Shown in pieces: positions 25,616 through 33,822 of a stretch of DNA of 64,000 bases. Position numbers and translations under genes: made by a program. The DNA is from JANSWY01 sp965243755 (GTDB lineage Bacteria > Bacteroidota > Bacteroidia > Cytophagales > Cyclobacteriaceae), in assembly GCA_965243755.1 (NCBI GenBank), contig CBDEVW010000002.1, positions 62,001-126,000 of the forward strand, in the 5' to 3' direction. The first letter of the stretch is position 1, and the number at the start of each line of letters is the position of its first letter. A model generated the notes under the pieces. The model did no database searches and had not been told where the DNA came from. It saw only the letters and a list, made by a program, of their open reading frames with translations.

Positions 25616-26152
25616 ATGAAAGATATACTTAGAAGACACCACGTATTAAAAGAAGAGATCGTTGATATTATCAATAAGCAAATAAAAATGGAAGCACATT
25701 CTGCAGCTGCTTATCTGGCAATGGCTGCATGGTGCGATGTGAGAGGTTATGATAATTGTGCAGAATTTTTCTTTAGGCAGTCTGATGAAGAAAGAGGGCA
25801 CCAGTTAAAATTCTTTCATTACCTCACAGATATGGAATGTGATGCGATCTCTCCCGGAGTGGACCAGCCACAACATGAATTTCCAACGTTAAGAAGTGTA
25901 TTTGAAAAGGCACTGGAAATGGAAATTGCAGTTTCCGATGCTATACACAATATTGTCAATGTGTGCCGTAAGCATGGAGACATTGCCACTGAGGAGTTTA
26001 TGAGATGGTTTGTTCAGGAACAGATTGAGGAAGAATATGTAGCCAGACGTACACTGGAATTATTTGATGTCCTTGGCGAAGATAAAATCGGTCTTGGACT
26101 ATTAGAGCAACAGGTGCTCAATGTCAAGTATGATGGAGGTAACGCTCAATAA
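25616..26152 (+). CDS. ftnA: ferritin, bacterial non-haem type
   Basis: A 178-residue four-helix ferritin that stores iron as a ferric mineral. Counting gives E26, Y33, E59, H62, E103, Q136 and E139. Each is exactly nine positions beyond E. coli FtnA E17, Y24, E50, H53, E94, Q127 and E130, so all three ferroxidase iron sites (A, B, C) are intact. The nine extra residues are at the N-terminus (MKDILRRHHVLKEEIVDIIN). It is encoded within the iron island, between two members of the small-paralogue family, and is followed by a terminator. Confidence 0.96.
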   Translation: MKDILRRHHVLKEEIVDIINKQIKMEAHSAAAYLAMAAWCDVRGYDNCAEFFFRQSDEERGHQLKFFHYLTDMECDAISPGVDQPQHEFPTLRSVFEKALEMEIAVSDAIHNIVNVCRKHGDIATEEFMRWFVQEQIEEEYVARRTLELFDVLGEDKIGLGLLEQQVLNVKYDGGNAQ

Positions 26153-26163
26153 AAAATATAGGA

Positions 26164-26197
26164 ATCGGGGTTGTGATAAATGGCCCTGATTTTTATT
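26164..26197 (+). terminator. Rho-independent terminator after ferritin
   Basis: ATCGGGG (26164-26170) pairs with CCCTGAT (26184-26190) with one G-T wobble, followed by TTTTATTT. It ends the ferritin transcript. Confidence 0.7.
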
Positions 26198-26313
26198 TAA
26201 GTGGTAATGCAAACGTTTTCATTTGTTTGAATGTGCATTCTCAGCCTTATTTATCCCTGTTCATTCATCAATAATTATCGGTTAACCATTTCCAGGCGGG
26301 TTTTTCAAAATTC

Positions 26314-26336
26314 GTTTGTATATTGAATATTCAAAC
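26314..26336. promoter_or_regulatory. 23-bp dyad before small paralogue C
   Basis: An 11-1-11 inverted repeat with 10 of 11 matches, outer arms GTTTG and CAAAC, inner arms ATATT and AATAT. It lies about 27 bp before the ATG at 26363. It differs from the TTTAGA dyads, so a different regulator is likely. Confidence 0.4.
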
Positions 26337-26362
26337 CTATATACACAGACCAATTCAACGCT

Positions 26363-26683
26363 ATGGATAACCAGAGAATTCTTACTAAAATTGCCAGCAA
26401 CCAGGATGCAGCGGTCTACTATTGCAAAACCAAAAAAAACTTTTTCCTCAACTACAACAATAAATACCAGTGCTTTACAGCAGGTCAGTTTATCTCGTTA
26501 TGGGAGCAATTCAATGAAATAGACCTGGCTGCAATGATCAACAACTCCAATCTTCATGCAGATGTAGAAATCATCATGCCACAGGGTACAGATTATATAT
26601 TTGTACTTACTATTTTCGAAATCATTTCACTAAAACGACTCATCAATCAGTCCATTGACGTGGTAGCTCCGGTAAACGCCTGA
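26363..26683 (+). CDS. small paralogue C of the ferritin-flanking family
   Basis: A 106-residue protein. It aligns with A and B through C21 (VYYC), FFLNYNN, QFISLWEQFNEIDL, VEIIMP and FEIISLKRLI. No signal peptide or membrane segment is present. It has its own upstream region with a different 23-bp dyad, so it may be regulated separately from the TTTAGA dyad genes. It lies between the ferritin terminator and fumC. Function unknown. Confidence 0.7.
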   Translation: MDNQRILTKIASNQDAAVYYCKTKKNFFLNYNNKYQCFTAGQFISLWEQFNEIDLAAMINNSNLHADVEIIMPQGTDYIFVLTIFEIISLKRLINQSIDVVAPVNA

Positions 26684-26724
26684 TAATATTCCTTGATCAG
26701 AATTTAGTTTTCGTAATCCATCTG

Positions 26725-26732
26725 TAAATTTG
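26725..26732 (+). promoter_or_regulatory. -7 promoter element of fumC
   Basis: TAAATTTG fits the Bacteroidota TAnnTTTG consensus exactly, about 36 bp before the fumC ATG. A clear -33 element is not seen. Confidence 0.45.
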
Positions 26733-26768
26733 CCCATCAAAATTGATGATCAACTTTACATATAACGA

Positions 26769-28175
26769 ATGATGGACTACAGAATAGAAAAAGATACCAT
26801 GGGTAATGTAGAGGTACCCGCAGACAAATACTGGGGCGCCCAAACCCAAAGAAGCAGAAACAACTTCAAAATAGGTGGTGAAAACATGAAGATGCCTTCA
26901 GAAATTGTGAAAGCTTTTGCTATTCTGAAAAAGTCTGCTGCCGAAACCAATGCAGAACTGGGTGTACTTGATAAAAAGAAAGCCCAACTAATCGCACAGG
27001 TTTGCGATGAAATCCTGGAGGGAAAACTAGACGATCAGTTTCCGTTGGTCGTCTGGCAAACAGGTTCTGGAACGCAATCCAATATGAACGTCAATGAAGT
27101 GGTAGCCAACAGGGCTCATGTGATCAATGGCGGCAAGCTGACTGATGAAACCAAATTCATCCATCCCAATGATGATGTGAACAAGTCTCAATCGTCAAAT
27201 GATACTTTCCCAACGGCAATGCACATCGCTGCATACAAAGCCATAGTAGAATTTACCATACCAAAGGTAAAAACCTTAAGAGATACGCTGCATGCCAAAG
27301 CAGAAGCAAACATGGATGTTGTGAAAATCGGAAGAACACACTTCATGGATGCTACTCCCCTAAGCCTTGGACAGGAGTTTTCCGGATACGTATCACAACT
27401 TGACCATGGCATCAAGGCGCTTGAAAATACGCTGGATCACCTCTCTGAATTGGCATTGGGAGGAACAGCTGTAGGTACTGGTCTTAATACACCAGAGGGT
27501 TATGCGGAGCTAGTCGCTAAAAAGATTGCCCATTACGCAGGCCACCCGTTTATTACTGCACCCAATAAATTTGAAGCACTTGCAGCACATGACGCCATGG
27601 TGGAAACTCATGGAGCATTGAAACAACTGGCAGTAAGCCTGATGAAAATTGGCAATGATATCAGAATGCTTTGCTCTGGACCAAGGAGCGGTATCGGAGA
27701 AATCCTTATACCGGAAAACGAACCTGGCTCATCGATTATGCCTGGTAAGGTAAATCCAACGCAATGTGAGGCATTGACAATGGTATGTGCTCAGGTAATT
27801 GGAAATGATGTCGCTGTTTCTGCTGGAGGCATGACTGGACACTTCGAACTGAACGTATTTAAGCCAATGATGGTTTATAATGTGTTGACCTCTGCCAGAT
27901 TAATTGGAGATGCATGTCAATCGTTTAATGACAATTGTGCCGTAGGAATTGAACCCAACCTGCCAATGATCAAGGAAAAACTTGAAAATTCCCTGATGTT
28001 GGTTACTGCACTCAACACACACATCGGATACGAAAACGCTGCAAAAATTGCCAAAAAGGCACACAAAGAGGGTACAACCTTACGAAAAGCAGCCATTGAA
28101 CTGGGCTTGTTAACCAACGAACAATTTGACGAATGGGTAAAACCAGAAGACATGATTGGTAGTTTAAAAAGTTAA
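26769..28175 (+). CDS. fumC: class II fumarate hydratase
   Basis: A 468-residue fumarase C, which interconverts fumarate and malate in the TCA cycle without an iron-sulfur cluster. It has the N-terminal YRIEKDTMGNVEVPADKYWGAQT, the TGSGTQSNMNVNEV substrate loop, the GRTHFMDATP region with its catalytic His, and the family signature GSSIMPGKVNPTQCEA. Length is typical. The start ATG at 26769 may equally be the adjacent ATG at 26772. The gene is monocistronic. Confidence 0.97.
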   Translation: MMDYRIEKDTMGNVEVPADKYWGAQTQRSRNNFKIGGENMKMPSEIVKAFAILKKSAAETNAELGVLDKKKAQLIAQVCDEILEGKLDDQFPLVVWQTGSGTQSNMNVNEVVANRAHVINGGKLTDETKFIHPNDDVNKSQSSNDTFPTAMHIAAYKAIVEFTIPKVKTLRDTLHAKAEANMDVVKIGRTHFMDATPLSLGQEFSGYVSQLDHGIKALENTLDHLSELALGGTAVGTGLNTPEGYAELVAKKIAHYAGHPFITAPNKFEALAAHDAMVETHGALKQLAVSLMKIGNDIRMLCSGPRSGIGEILIPENEPGSSIMPGKVNPTQCEALTMVCAQVIGNDVAVSAGGMTGHFELNVFKPMMVYNVLTSARLIGDACQSFNDNCAVGIEPNLPMIKEKLENSLMLVTALNTHIGYENAAKIAKKAHKEGTTLRKAAIELGLLTNEQFDEWVKPEDMIGSLKS

Positions 28176-28335
28176 GACAAGCCAAGTGAGTTATATATTG
28201 TTTATTTAACTCATTCATTATCAGTACTTAAGTAAATATCTCTTAAATCTATAATTTAATTTATTAATTTGGGTTTTTTTAAGATATTTTAGTACATTAG
28301 TGCCGTTAAGCAATGTGTTAATCAAATTTTCAGTC

Positions 28336-28950
28336 ATGAAAAAATTACTTTCAGTTATAGCTATCATCGCATTTGCGTTTTGTGCGTTGGACGCTAACGC
28401 GCAGATGTCGAAGCAGGAAAAGAAACAATGGAAAAAAAGAATTAAGGCCCTTTCGCCTGAGCAATACAAAACTTTGTTGGAACAAAACAAGACCCTAGGC
28501 AGCCAGGTGAGCAGCCTTCAAAGTGAGCTTGATGGAGTAGACGACAAGATTGCAGAGAAGGACAATCAGATTGCAACTTACCAGGAGCAAATCTCTGATC
28601 TGAGAAGTCAGCTATCTGCGGCGAAGCAAGCGGCAGAAGCTAACCAAAACAATGCAGGAAGCAATTCCGGATCAGGCATTGATGAAAATGTTGGGGTTGT
28701 TTTCAAAGTCCAGATCGGAGCGTTTAAGAACAAAGACCTGACTAAATTCCTTAAAGTAGGTAAAAACTTCACAGGAGAAGTTGATGAAAACGGATTGAAG
28801 AGATATTCTCTGGGAGTTTTCAAAGATTACTGGGAAGCTGATACCTTCAAAAAGTACTTGAGAGAAATGGGCGTGAAAGATGCATGGATCGTTTCTTATA
28901 AAGACGGCAAAAGAGTGCCTATCAAAGATGTACTGGAAGGAGTAATTTAA
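28336..28950 (+). CDS. secreted coiled-coil protein with C-terminal SPOR-like domain
   Basis: A 204-residue protein. The ATG at 28336 (MKKLLSVIAIIAFAFCALDANAQ) starts a clear signal peptide, so the 12 upstream in-frame residues are not used. A basic stretch, then a coiled coil of about 60 residues (LLEQNKTLGSQVSSLQSELDGV...) and a Gly/Ser/Asn linker lead to a C-terminal domain, VFKVQIGAFKNKDLTKFL...YSLGVFKDYWEADTFKKYLREMG. This resembles a SPOR peptidoglycan-binding domain. A periplasmic role at the cell wall or septum is likely. A strong terminator follows. Confidence 0.8.
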   Translation: MKKLLSVIAIIAFAFCALDANAQMSKQEKKQWKKRIKALSPEQYKTLLEQNKTLGSQVSSLQSELDGVDDKIAEKDNQIATYQEQISDLRSQLSAAKQAAEANQNNAGSNSGSGIDENVGVVFKVQIGAFKNKDLTKFLKVGKNFTGEVDENGLKRYSLGVFKDYWEADTFKKYLREMGVKDAWIVSYKDGKRVPIKDVLEGVI

Positions 28951-28972
28951 GAGATTAACTATGAAACTTTAC

Positions 28973-29003
28973 AAGCCCTGATCACACGGTCAGGGCTTTT
29001 TTT
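28973..29003 (+). terminator. Rho-independent terminator
   Basis: AAGCCCTGA (28973-28981) pairs with TCAGGGCTT (28990-28998), an 8-nt loop between, then a run of T to 29003. It ends the SPOR-like gene. Confidence 0.9.
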
Positions 29004-29054
29004 GTGAGTAAAACATTTAAATGACTAGTTTTGCGGACATTCTATACAGCAAAC

Positions 29055-29846
29055 ATGATTCACTACAAATCCAGAGAGGAAATAGAACTAATGAGAGAGA
29101 GTGCGCAGGTGGTATCCCGCACACTTGGCATGATCGCGAAAGAGGTGAAACCTGGGGTTACGCCGCTGGAACTAGACAAACTTGCTGAAGAATATATTAG
29201 GGATCAGGGAGCTATTCCTGGTTTCCTGGGACTTTACGATTTTCCGAATACACTATGCATCTCAGTCAATGAGCAAGTAGTACATGGTATTCCCAACGGT
29301 AAACCCTTGCAAGAAGGAGACATTATCTCAGTAGATTGTGGAGCTATCAAAAATGGATACTATGGCGATCATGCCTATACTTTTGCCGTAGGTGAGGTCT
29401 CCGATGAGGTCAAGCAGTTACTCAAAGTAACGAAGGAATCATTGTATCTGGGCATTGAACAAATGGTAGCAGGAAACCGAATTGGAGACATTGGCTTTGC
29501 CATTCAGCAACATGCTGAAAAACATGGTTACGGAGTAGTGAGAGAACTTGTAGGGCATGGCCTTGGCAAAAAAATGCATGAGTCGCCCGAGGTGCCCAAC
29601 TATGGTAAAAGAGGAAGAGGGACTAAACTTAAGGAAGGCCTGGTGCTTGCCATTGAACCAATGATCAATATGGGGACCAGAAGAATTAATCAATTGAATG
29701 ATGGTTGGACAATTATCACAGCCGACCGAAGACCTTCAGCACACTTTGAACATGATGTCGCAATAGTAGACGGAAAACCTGATATTCTTTCGACTTTTGA
29801 GTTTGTTGAAAAAGCGTTAGAAGAGGTAAACGGTCTTCTTGTTTAG
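29055..29846 (+). CDS. map: type I methionine aminopeptidase
   Basis: A 263-residue cytoplasmic enzyme that removes the initiator Met from nascent proteins. The start is the ATG at 29055 (MIHYKSREEIELMRESAQ), the usual N-terminus, rather than the TTG at 29031. The substrate His and all metal ligands are visible: VVHGIPN, SVDCGAIKNGYYGDHAYTF (two Asp), VGHGLGKKMHESP (His), LAIEPMINMG (Glu) and HFEHDVAI (Glu). In many bacteria map lies in the ribosomal-protein region, but here it is alone. Confidence 0.97.
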   Translation: MIHYKSREEIELMRESAQVVSRTLGMIAKEVKPGVTPLELDKLAEEYIRDQGAIPGFLGLYDFPNTLCISVNEQVVHGIPNGKPLQEGDIISVDCGAIKNGYYGDHAYTFAVGEVSDEVKQLLKVTKESLYLGIEQMVAGNRIGDIGFAIQQHAEKHGYGVVRELVGHGLGKKMHESPEVPNYGKRGRGTKLKEGLVLAIEPMINMGTRRINQLNDGWTIITADRRPSAHFEHDVAIVDGKPDILSTFEFVEKALEEVNGLLV

Positions 29847-29859
29847 TTAGCCGGATCGG

Positions 29860-30246
29860 CTAGTCCCACAAGCCTTCGTTGATAATTTCCAACACATGAC
29901 CATTAGGGTCCTCAAAATAAAATGAGTAGATCGTTCCCCTCCAGTGTTGTTCATGGGTTATTTCAACACCTTTTGCCGTCAATTCTGTCTTCACTTTTTC
30001 ATAATCGGCATTTGAAACCTCAAAAGCAATGTGCTGCTTTCCTGATGCGAAATGTCCAGGTAGATCTGTCTTCTCTTTACTATCGTCTGGGTTAAATAAA
30101 AGCAGTACATCATTGCCCACACGAAAAAACACATGCTTACCCTCCCGTTTTCCTATCAGCTCCAAACCCAAAATATCTTTATAGAACTTTTCTGTTCGTG
30201 TCAGGTCCTGAGCATATAAGCAAGTCTCCTTTATTTGTCTAATCAT
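29860..30246 (-). CDS. VOC family (glyoxalase/bleomycin-resistance-like) protein
   Basis: A 128-residue protein with one vicinal-oxygen-chelate domain made of two beta-alpha-beta-beta-beta units: CLYAQDLTRTEKFYKDILGLEL then SFYFEDPNGHVLEIINEG. Candidate metal ligands are H56 region (KQHIAFEV) and the Glu of VLEI. Single-domain VOC proteins act as dimers in isomerase, dioxygenase or antibiotic-binding roles. The substrate cannot be inferred. It converges with map, leaving a 13-bp gap. Confidence 0.85.
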   Translation of the reverse strand: MIRQIKETCLYAQDLTRTEKFYKDILGLELIGKREGKHVFFRVGNDVLLLFNPDDSKEKTDLPGHFASGKQHIAFEVSNADYEKVKTELTAKGVEITHEQHWRGTIYSFYFEDPNGHVLEIINEGLWD

Positions 30247-30311
30247 TAGCAGTATGGATTGTTATCACTTATTTTTGCGTCGATTTAGGGCATCAGAAAC
30301 CAGCAAACTTA

Positions 30312-32117
30312 ATGGCGGTTCCGGAAATCAAACCGAATAAGAAATTTACATATTTACTCCATAACTTCTTAGTGTGGAGGTTAAAGCATATCAACAATAA
30401 CAACTTCATCATGATTGTTGGAGGAATTGTTGGGATATTTGCTGGCCTTGCGGCTGTTGTCTTGAAAACCACCGTCCATAACCTGCAGGGGCTTCTTGAA
30501 AAAAACCTGGACATCACTGGTGTAAACTACCTTTATCTTGGCTACCCAATAATTGGGATTTTTCTAACAGTTCTAATTGCAAAATACTTCTTCAAAGAAC
30601 ACCTTGGCCATGGCATCACACACATTTTGTATGTGATCTCCAAGCGCAGCAGTGTCATTGAACAAAGCAAAATGTACAGCAGAATGATCACCAGTGCACT
30701 CACTGTTGGGTTTGGTGGATCAGTTGGTTTGGAGGCACCCATTGTAGTAACAGGATCAGCTATTGGCTCTAACCTGGGCCGTTTAGTACACCTGAACTAC
30801 AAAAAAAGGACCTTATTGATTGGATGTGGAGCGGCCGGAGCAATTTCAGCCATCTTTAATTCCCCTATAGCGGGTGTAATCTTTGCCATTGAGGTAATCC
30901 TGACCGATGTAACAATCTCAATGTTCATACCCATCCTGATTGCATCGGTAACTGGTTCATTAATATCTCTTACACTGATTGGTGATGGCATTCTGTTCCA
31001 CTTTGAGCAGCAGGATGACTTTGCTGCAGCTGATACCCTAAGCTATATTTTATTGGGCTTGTTGTGTGGTCTGGTGTCTGTTTACTTCACAAGGGTAATG
31101 ACAGGCATAGAATCAGCTTTGGAGAAAATTAAAAGCCGTTTTATGAGAGCTGCTGTTGGTGGTATTTGCCTGGCACTATTGATACTGATCTTTCCACCAA
31201 TGTATGGCGAAGGTTATGAAACGATTAAGCTCCTGCTGGCAGGTAAAGAGACCGAAATATTTCATAGAAGTTTCTTTTATACCCTCGAGGAAAATAGTAT
31301 CCTGCTCATTGCTTTCCTGTTCTTTATTATGTTAATCAAACCCATTGCCTCTGCCTTGACCATAGGAGCTGGTGGCAGTGGTGGAATTTTTGCACCATCG
31401 CTGTTCCTGGGAGGAGTAACCGGGTATTTCTACGCGAAGGTTATGAACACACTGATTCCCTCGCTTGGCATTAGCCCAAGTAACGCTACGCTGGTGGGGA
31501 TGTGTGGACTACTCAGCGGTGTACTACATGCGCCACTCACAGCTATATTTCTGATCGCAGAAATCACTGGAGGTTATGGTTTGTTTGTTCCATTGATGCT
31601 GGTATCTGCACTGGCATTTTCATCCATCAATTATTTTGAAAAATATTCCCTTTATACCAAGAACCTGATCGAGAAGGGAGACCTCATTCAACATGATAAA
31701 GACAAGGTCGTATTGAGTCTGATCAATCTTAAAAAAATCATTGAGAAAGATCTGCTACAGATCAAACCTGAAGCCACAGTAGGTGACCTGGTTGAGCTTG
31801 TCAAAAAGAGCAGACGAAATATTTTCCCTGTGGTGAATGACCAAAAAGAATTAGTAGGAATAATCACCCTTGATGATATACGGGAAACCATGTTTGATCC
31901 TGAAAAAAGGAAAGAAATAAAAGTTAACCAGCTGATGCAGAAGCCTCCCGCTAGTGTTAGTACTCACGAAAAAATGCAATCAGTAATGAATAAATTTGAG
32001 TTAACACAAGCATGGAACCTTCCAGTCATTGATGACGGTAAATACATTGGGTTTGTAAGCAAATCGAGCATATTTAACGCTTACAGGATGAAACTCAAAC
32101 GCCAAAGCCGAGACTAA
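30312..32117 (+). CDS. ClC-type chloride channel or H+/Cl- antiporter with CBS pair
   Basis: A 601-residue membrane protein. About ten helices carry the ClC motifs: GFGGSVGLEAPIV (with the gating Glu in GLEAP), GCGAAGAISAIFNSPIAGVIFAIE and GAGGSGGIFAPSLFLGG. A C-terminal pair of CBS domains (about 455-600) follows; these usually bind adenine nucleotides and adjust activity. Whether it is a channel or an exchanger depends on the proton glutamate, which I cannot place with confidence. The gene ends just before the candidate replication origin. Confidence 0.92.
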   Translation: MAVPEIKPNKKFTYLLHNFLVWRLKHINNNNFIMIVGGIVGIFAGLAAVVLKTTVHNLQGLLEKNLDITGVNYLYLGYPIIGIFLTVLIAKYFFKEHLGHGITHILYVISKRSSVIEQSKMYSRMITSALTVGFGGSVGLEAPIVVTGSAIGSNLGRLVHLNYKKRTLLIGCGAAGAISAIFNSPIAGVIFAIEVILTDVTISMFIPILIASVTGSLISLTLIGDGILFHFEQQDDFAAADTLSYILLGLLCGLVSVYFTRVMTGIESALEKIKSRFMRAAVGGICLALLILIFPPMYGEGYETIKLLLAGKETEIFHRSFFYTLEENSILLIAFLFFIMLIKPIASALTIGAGGSGGIFAPSLFLGGVTGYFYAKVMNTLIPSLGISPSNATLVGMCGLLSGVLHAPLTAIFLIAEITGGYGLFVPLMLVSALAFSSINYFEKYSLYTKNLIEKGDLIQHDKDKVVLSLINLKKIIEKDLLQIKPEATVGDLVELVKKSRRNIFPVVNDQKELVGIITLDDIRETMFDPEKRKEIKVNQLMQKPPASVSTHEKMQSVMNKFELTQAWNLPVIDDGKYIGFVSKSSIFNAYRMKLKRQSRD

Positions 32118-32204
32118 AACTACTTGATATCCAAAGTGTTAGTTTAGCTGATGGAACAGCAGTAGAAAACCATCAAATCTTGTCATGAAAAAAACTGATT
32201 TCAC

Positions 32205-32416
32205 TTATCCACAATATTTTAATTTAAATTATAGCATCTAACTTCCTGTTTAGTAGCTACTTATGCAAGTATTTAAAATTTCTGTGGATAAATTGTTGAA
32301 AATGTGGATAAATTAAATTTGTAGAATAACCAATCTTCATTTTGTCTAATTAACAAGTTATGCACATTCGTTTCCAGTGTAAAATACGGCCCCCTGTAGG
32401 CCCATTCCCAGGGCCT
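32205..32416. other. candidate replication origin (DnaA-box cluster) in a 467-bp intergenic region
   Basis: The gap 32118-32584 holds no gene. Within 162 bp it has DnaA-box consensus sites (TTATnCACA): TTATCCACA at 32205-32213, its reverse complement at 32283-32291 and 32303-32311, and TTATGCACA at 32358-32366. A weaker TTATGCAAG lies at 32262 or close by. Between the boxes the sequence is very AT-rich (32214-32281), suitable for unwinding. A GC hairpin AGGCCC...GGGCCT (32398-32416) follows. dnaA itself is not near, which is common in Bacteroidota. Gene orientation around it does not clearly switch. Confidence 0.5.
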
Positions 32417-32584
32417 GTTCTTCAGGTCGAAGTAATAAAATACTTGATTATGATAAGTTTAAGCTAATATTAAGAGTAATCTAGTTTTGAACTGCCGTTC
32501 TGACCATTTTAAAACATATTTCTTGGAATAATACAATCGAATCAATTTAGGAACAATTGCTGTAATTTTCACGTATATTAGTGC

Positions 32585-33079
32585 ATGCGTTTGATGGCAA
32601 TTCTATTATTGATCCTGATGATGAGTGAGGTAAAAGGTCAGGATAAAATACCTTCAGTTAAATTTGATGCTATAAGTGATCTTATCAATGAAAAATCTGA
32701 TAAGGTTAAAGTGATCAACTTTTGGGCGACCTGGTGCAAACCCTGCATTCTGGAATTACCGGAATTTGAGAAACTCAACGCCAGCAATGATGAAGTTGAA
32801 GTGTATCTGATCAGTATGGACTTTGTGGAGGATCTGGAAAAAGTAGAGCGCTTTGTTTCCAGGAGGGAATTGAAGAGCAAAGTAATTCTACTGGATGATG
32901 TAAACTATGATAGTTTCATGTCGAAGGTAGATAAATCGTGGAGCGGGGCAATACCGGCAACTTTAATTGTAGATAGTAGCAACGGAAAAAAAGCCTTTTA
33001 TGAAAAACAATTTCATGAAGGCGAACTTTCAATTGTTTTGAATAATTTTATGAATCAACAAAAATCACAATCGAAATGA
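32585..33079 (+). CDS. TlpA-like thioredoxin, periplasmic
   Basis: A 164-residue protein with a short signal peptide (MRLMAILLLILMMSEVKGQ) and a thioredoxin domain with FWATWCKPCILELPEF (redox motif CKPC) and cis-Pro at GAIPATLIVD. It is probably a thiol-disulfide reductase in the periplasm. Its stop overlaps the ATG of the next gene by ATGA (33076-33079), so the two redoxins are translated together and may be a reductase with its peroxiredoxin-like partner. Confidence 0.88.
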   Translation: MRLMAILLLILMMSEVKGQDKIPSVKFDAISDLINEKSDKVKVINFWATWCKPCILELPEFEKLNASNDEVEVYLISMDFVEDLEKVERFVSRRELKSKVILLDDVNYDSFMSKVDKSWSGAIPATLIVDSSNGKKAFYEKQFHEGELSIVLNNFMNQQKSQSK

Positions 33080-33711
33080 AGAACACACTCTTGATAGCAC
33101 TTGGTGTTATTTGTGTCGTGGCAGTATTATTTACTAACGCTACGGAGAATATTGACCGGGACATGTTCCAATATGAGGTTGGGGACTATGCTGAGGACTT
33201 TAGCTTGAAAAATGTAGATGGGGAAATGGTGTCTTTGAAGGATTACAAAGAGGCCAAAGGCTTCATTGTTGTTTTCACATGCAATACCTGCCCATATGCG
33301 AAGATGTATGAGCAAAGAATCATTGATCTGGATAAAAAATATAGTGAGAAAGGCTATCCGGTGATCGCCATCATGCCAAATGATGAAAGAAAAGTACCTG
33401 GTGATTCTTTTGACGAAATGAAGAAAAGATCTGCATCTAAGGGATATACATTCCCATACTTAAAGGACGAAACCCAGCAAGTAGCAAAAGCCTTTGGTGC
33501 TACCAAAACTCCGCATGTATTTGTTTTAAGTAAATCGGACAAACAATATAAAGTAGAGTACATTGGTGCCATTGACGATAATCCAAAATCCTCTGAGTCT
33601 GTGAATACCCGATATGTTGAAGATGCAGTTGATGCCCTTTTGACGGGTAAGCAAGTACCTAAGACAACTGCCAATGCAGTCGGTTGCTCAATTAAATGGG
33701 CAGAGTCCTAA
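33076..33711 (+). CDS. AhpC/TSA-type redoxin, membrane-anchored or secreted
   Basis: A 211-residue protein. A hydrophobic N-terminus (LLIALGVICVVAVLFTNA) serves as signal or anchor. The redoxin domain has VGDYAEDFSLKNVDG and a VFTCNTCPYAKMYEQRI active site, that is CNTC, plus TPHVFVLS. This TCNTCP type is frequent in the 'thioredoxin family / peroxiredoxin-like' group of Bacteroidota. A further Cys near the C-terminus (VGCSIKW) could be resolving. Coupled to the upstream thioredoxin gene; a strong terminator follows. Confidence 0.87.
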   Translation: MKNTLLIALGVICVVAVLFTNATENIDRDMFQYEVGDYAEDFSLKNVDGEMVSLKDYKEAKGFIVVFTCNTCPYAKMYEQRIIDLDKKYSEKGYPVIAIMPNDERKVPGDSFDEMKKRSASKGYTFPYLKDETQQVAKAFGATKTPHVFVLSKSDKQYKVEYIGAIDDNPKSSESVNTRYVEDAVDALLTGKQVPKTTANAVGCSIKWAES

Positions 33712-33739
33712 GGTTTCAAAACCGAACAAGAAATATATT

Positions 33740-33773
33740 AAAAAGGGGTGATCAAGTTTGGTCACCCCTTTTT
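33740..33773 (+). terminator. Rho-independent terminator
   Basis: AAAAAGGGGTGA pairs with TCACCCCTTTTT around a 10-nt loop. It terminates the redoxin operon, and its symmetric A/T flanks allow use from the other side. Confidence 0.9.
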
Positions 33774-33822
33774 AATTTCTCAACATGTATCGGAGGGTGA
33801 CAATGCCTATACAGGTGATGAC

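Noticed and set aside
28176..28335. Strong terminator after fumC
   Set aside because: Only a weak GAGTT/AACTC hairpin with a long AT loop and no T-run was found, not enough for a call.
32118..32584. A protein gene in the gap with DnaA boxes
   Set aside because: No open frame of reasonable length or composition on either strand.
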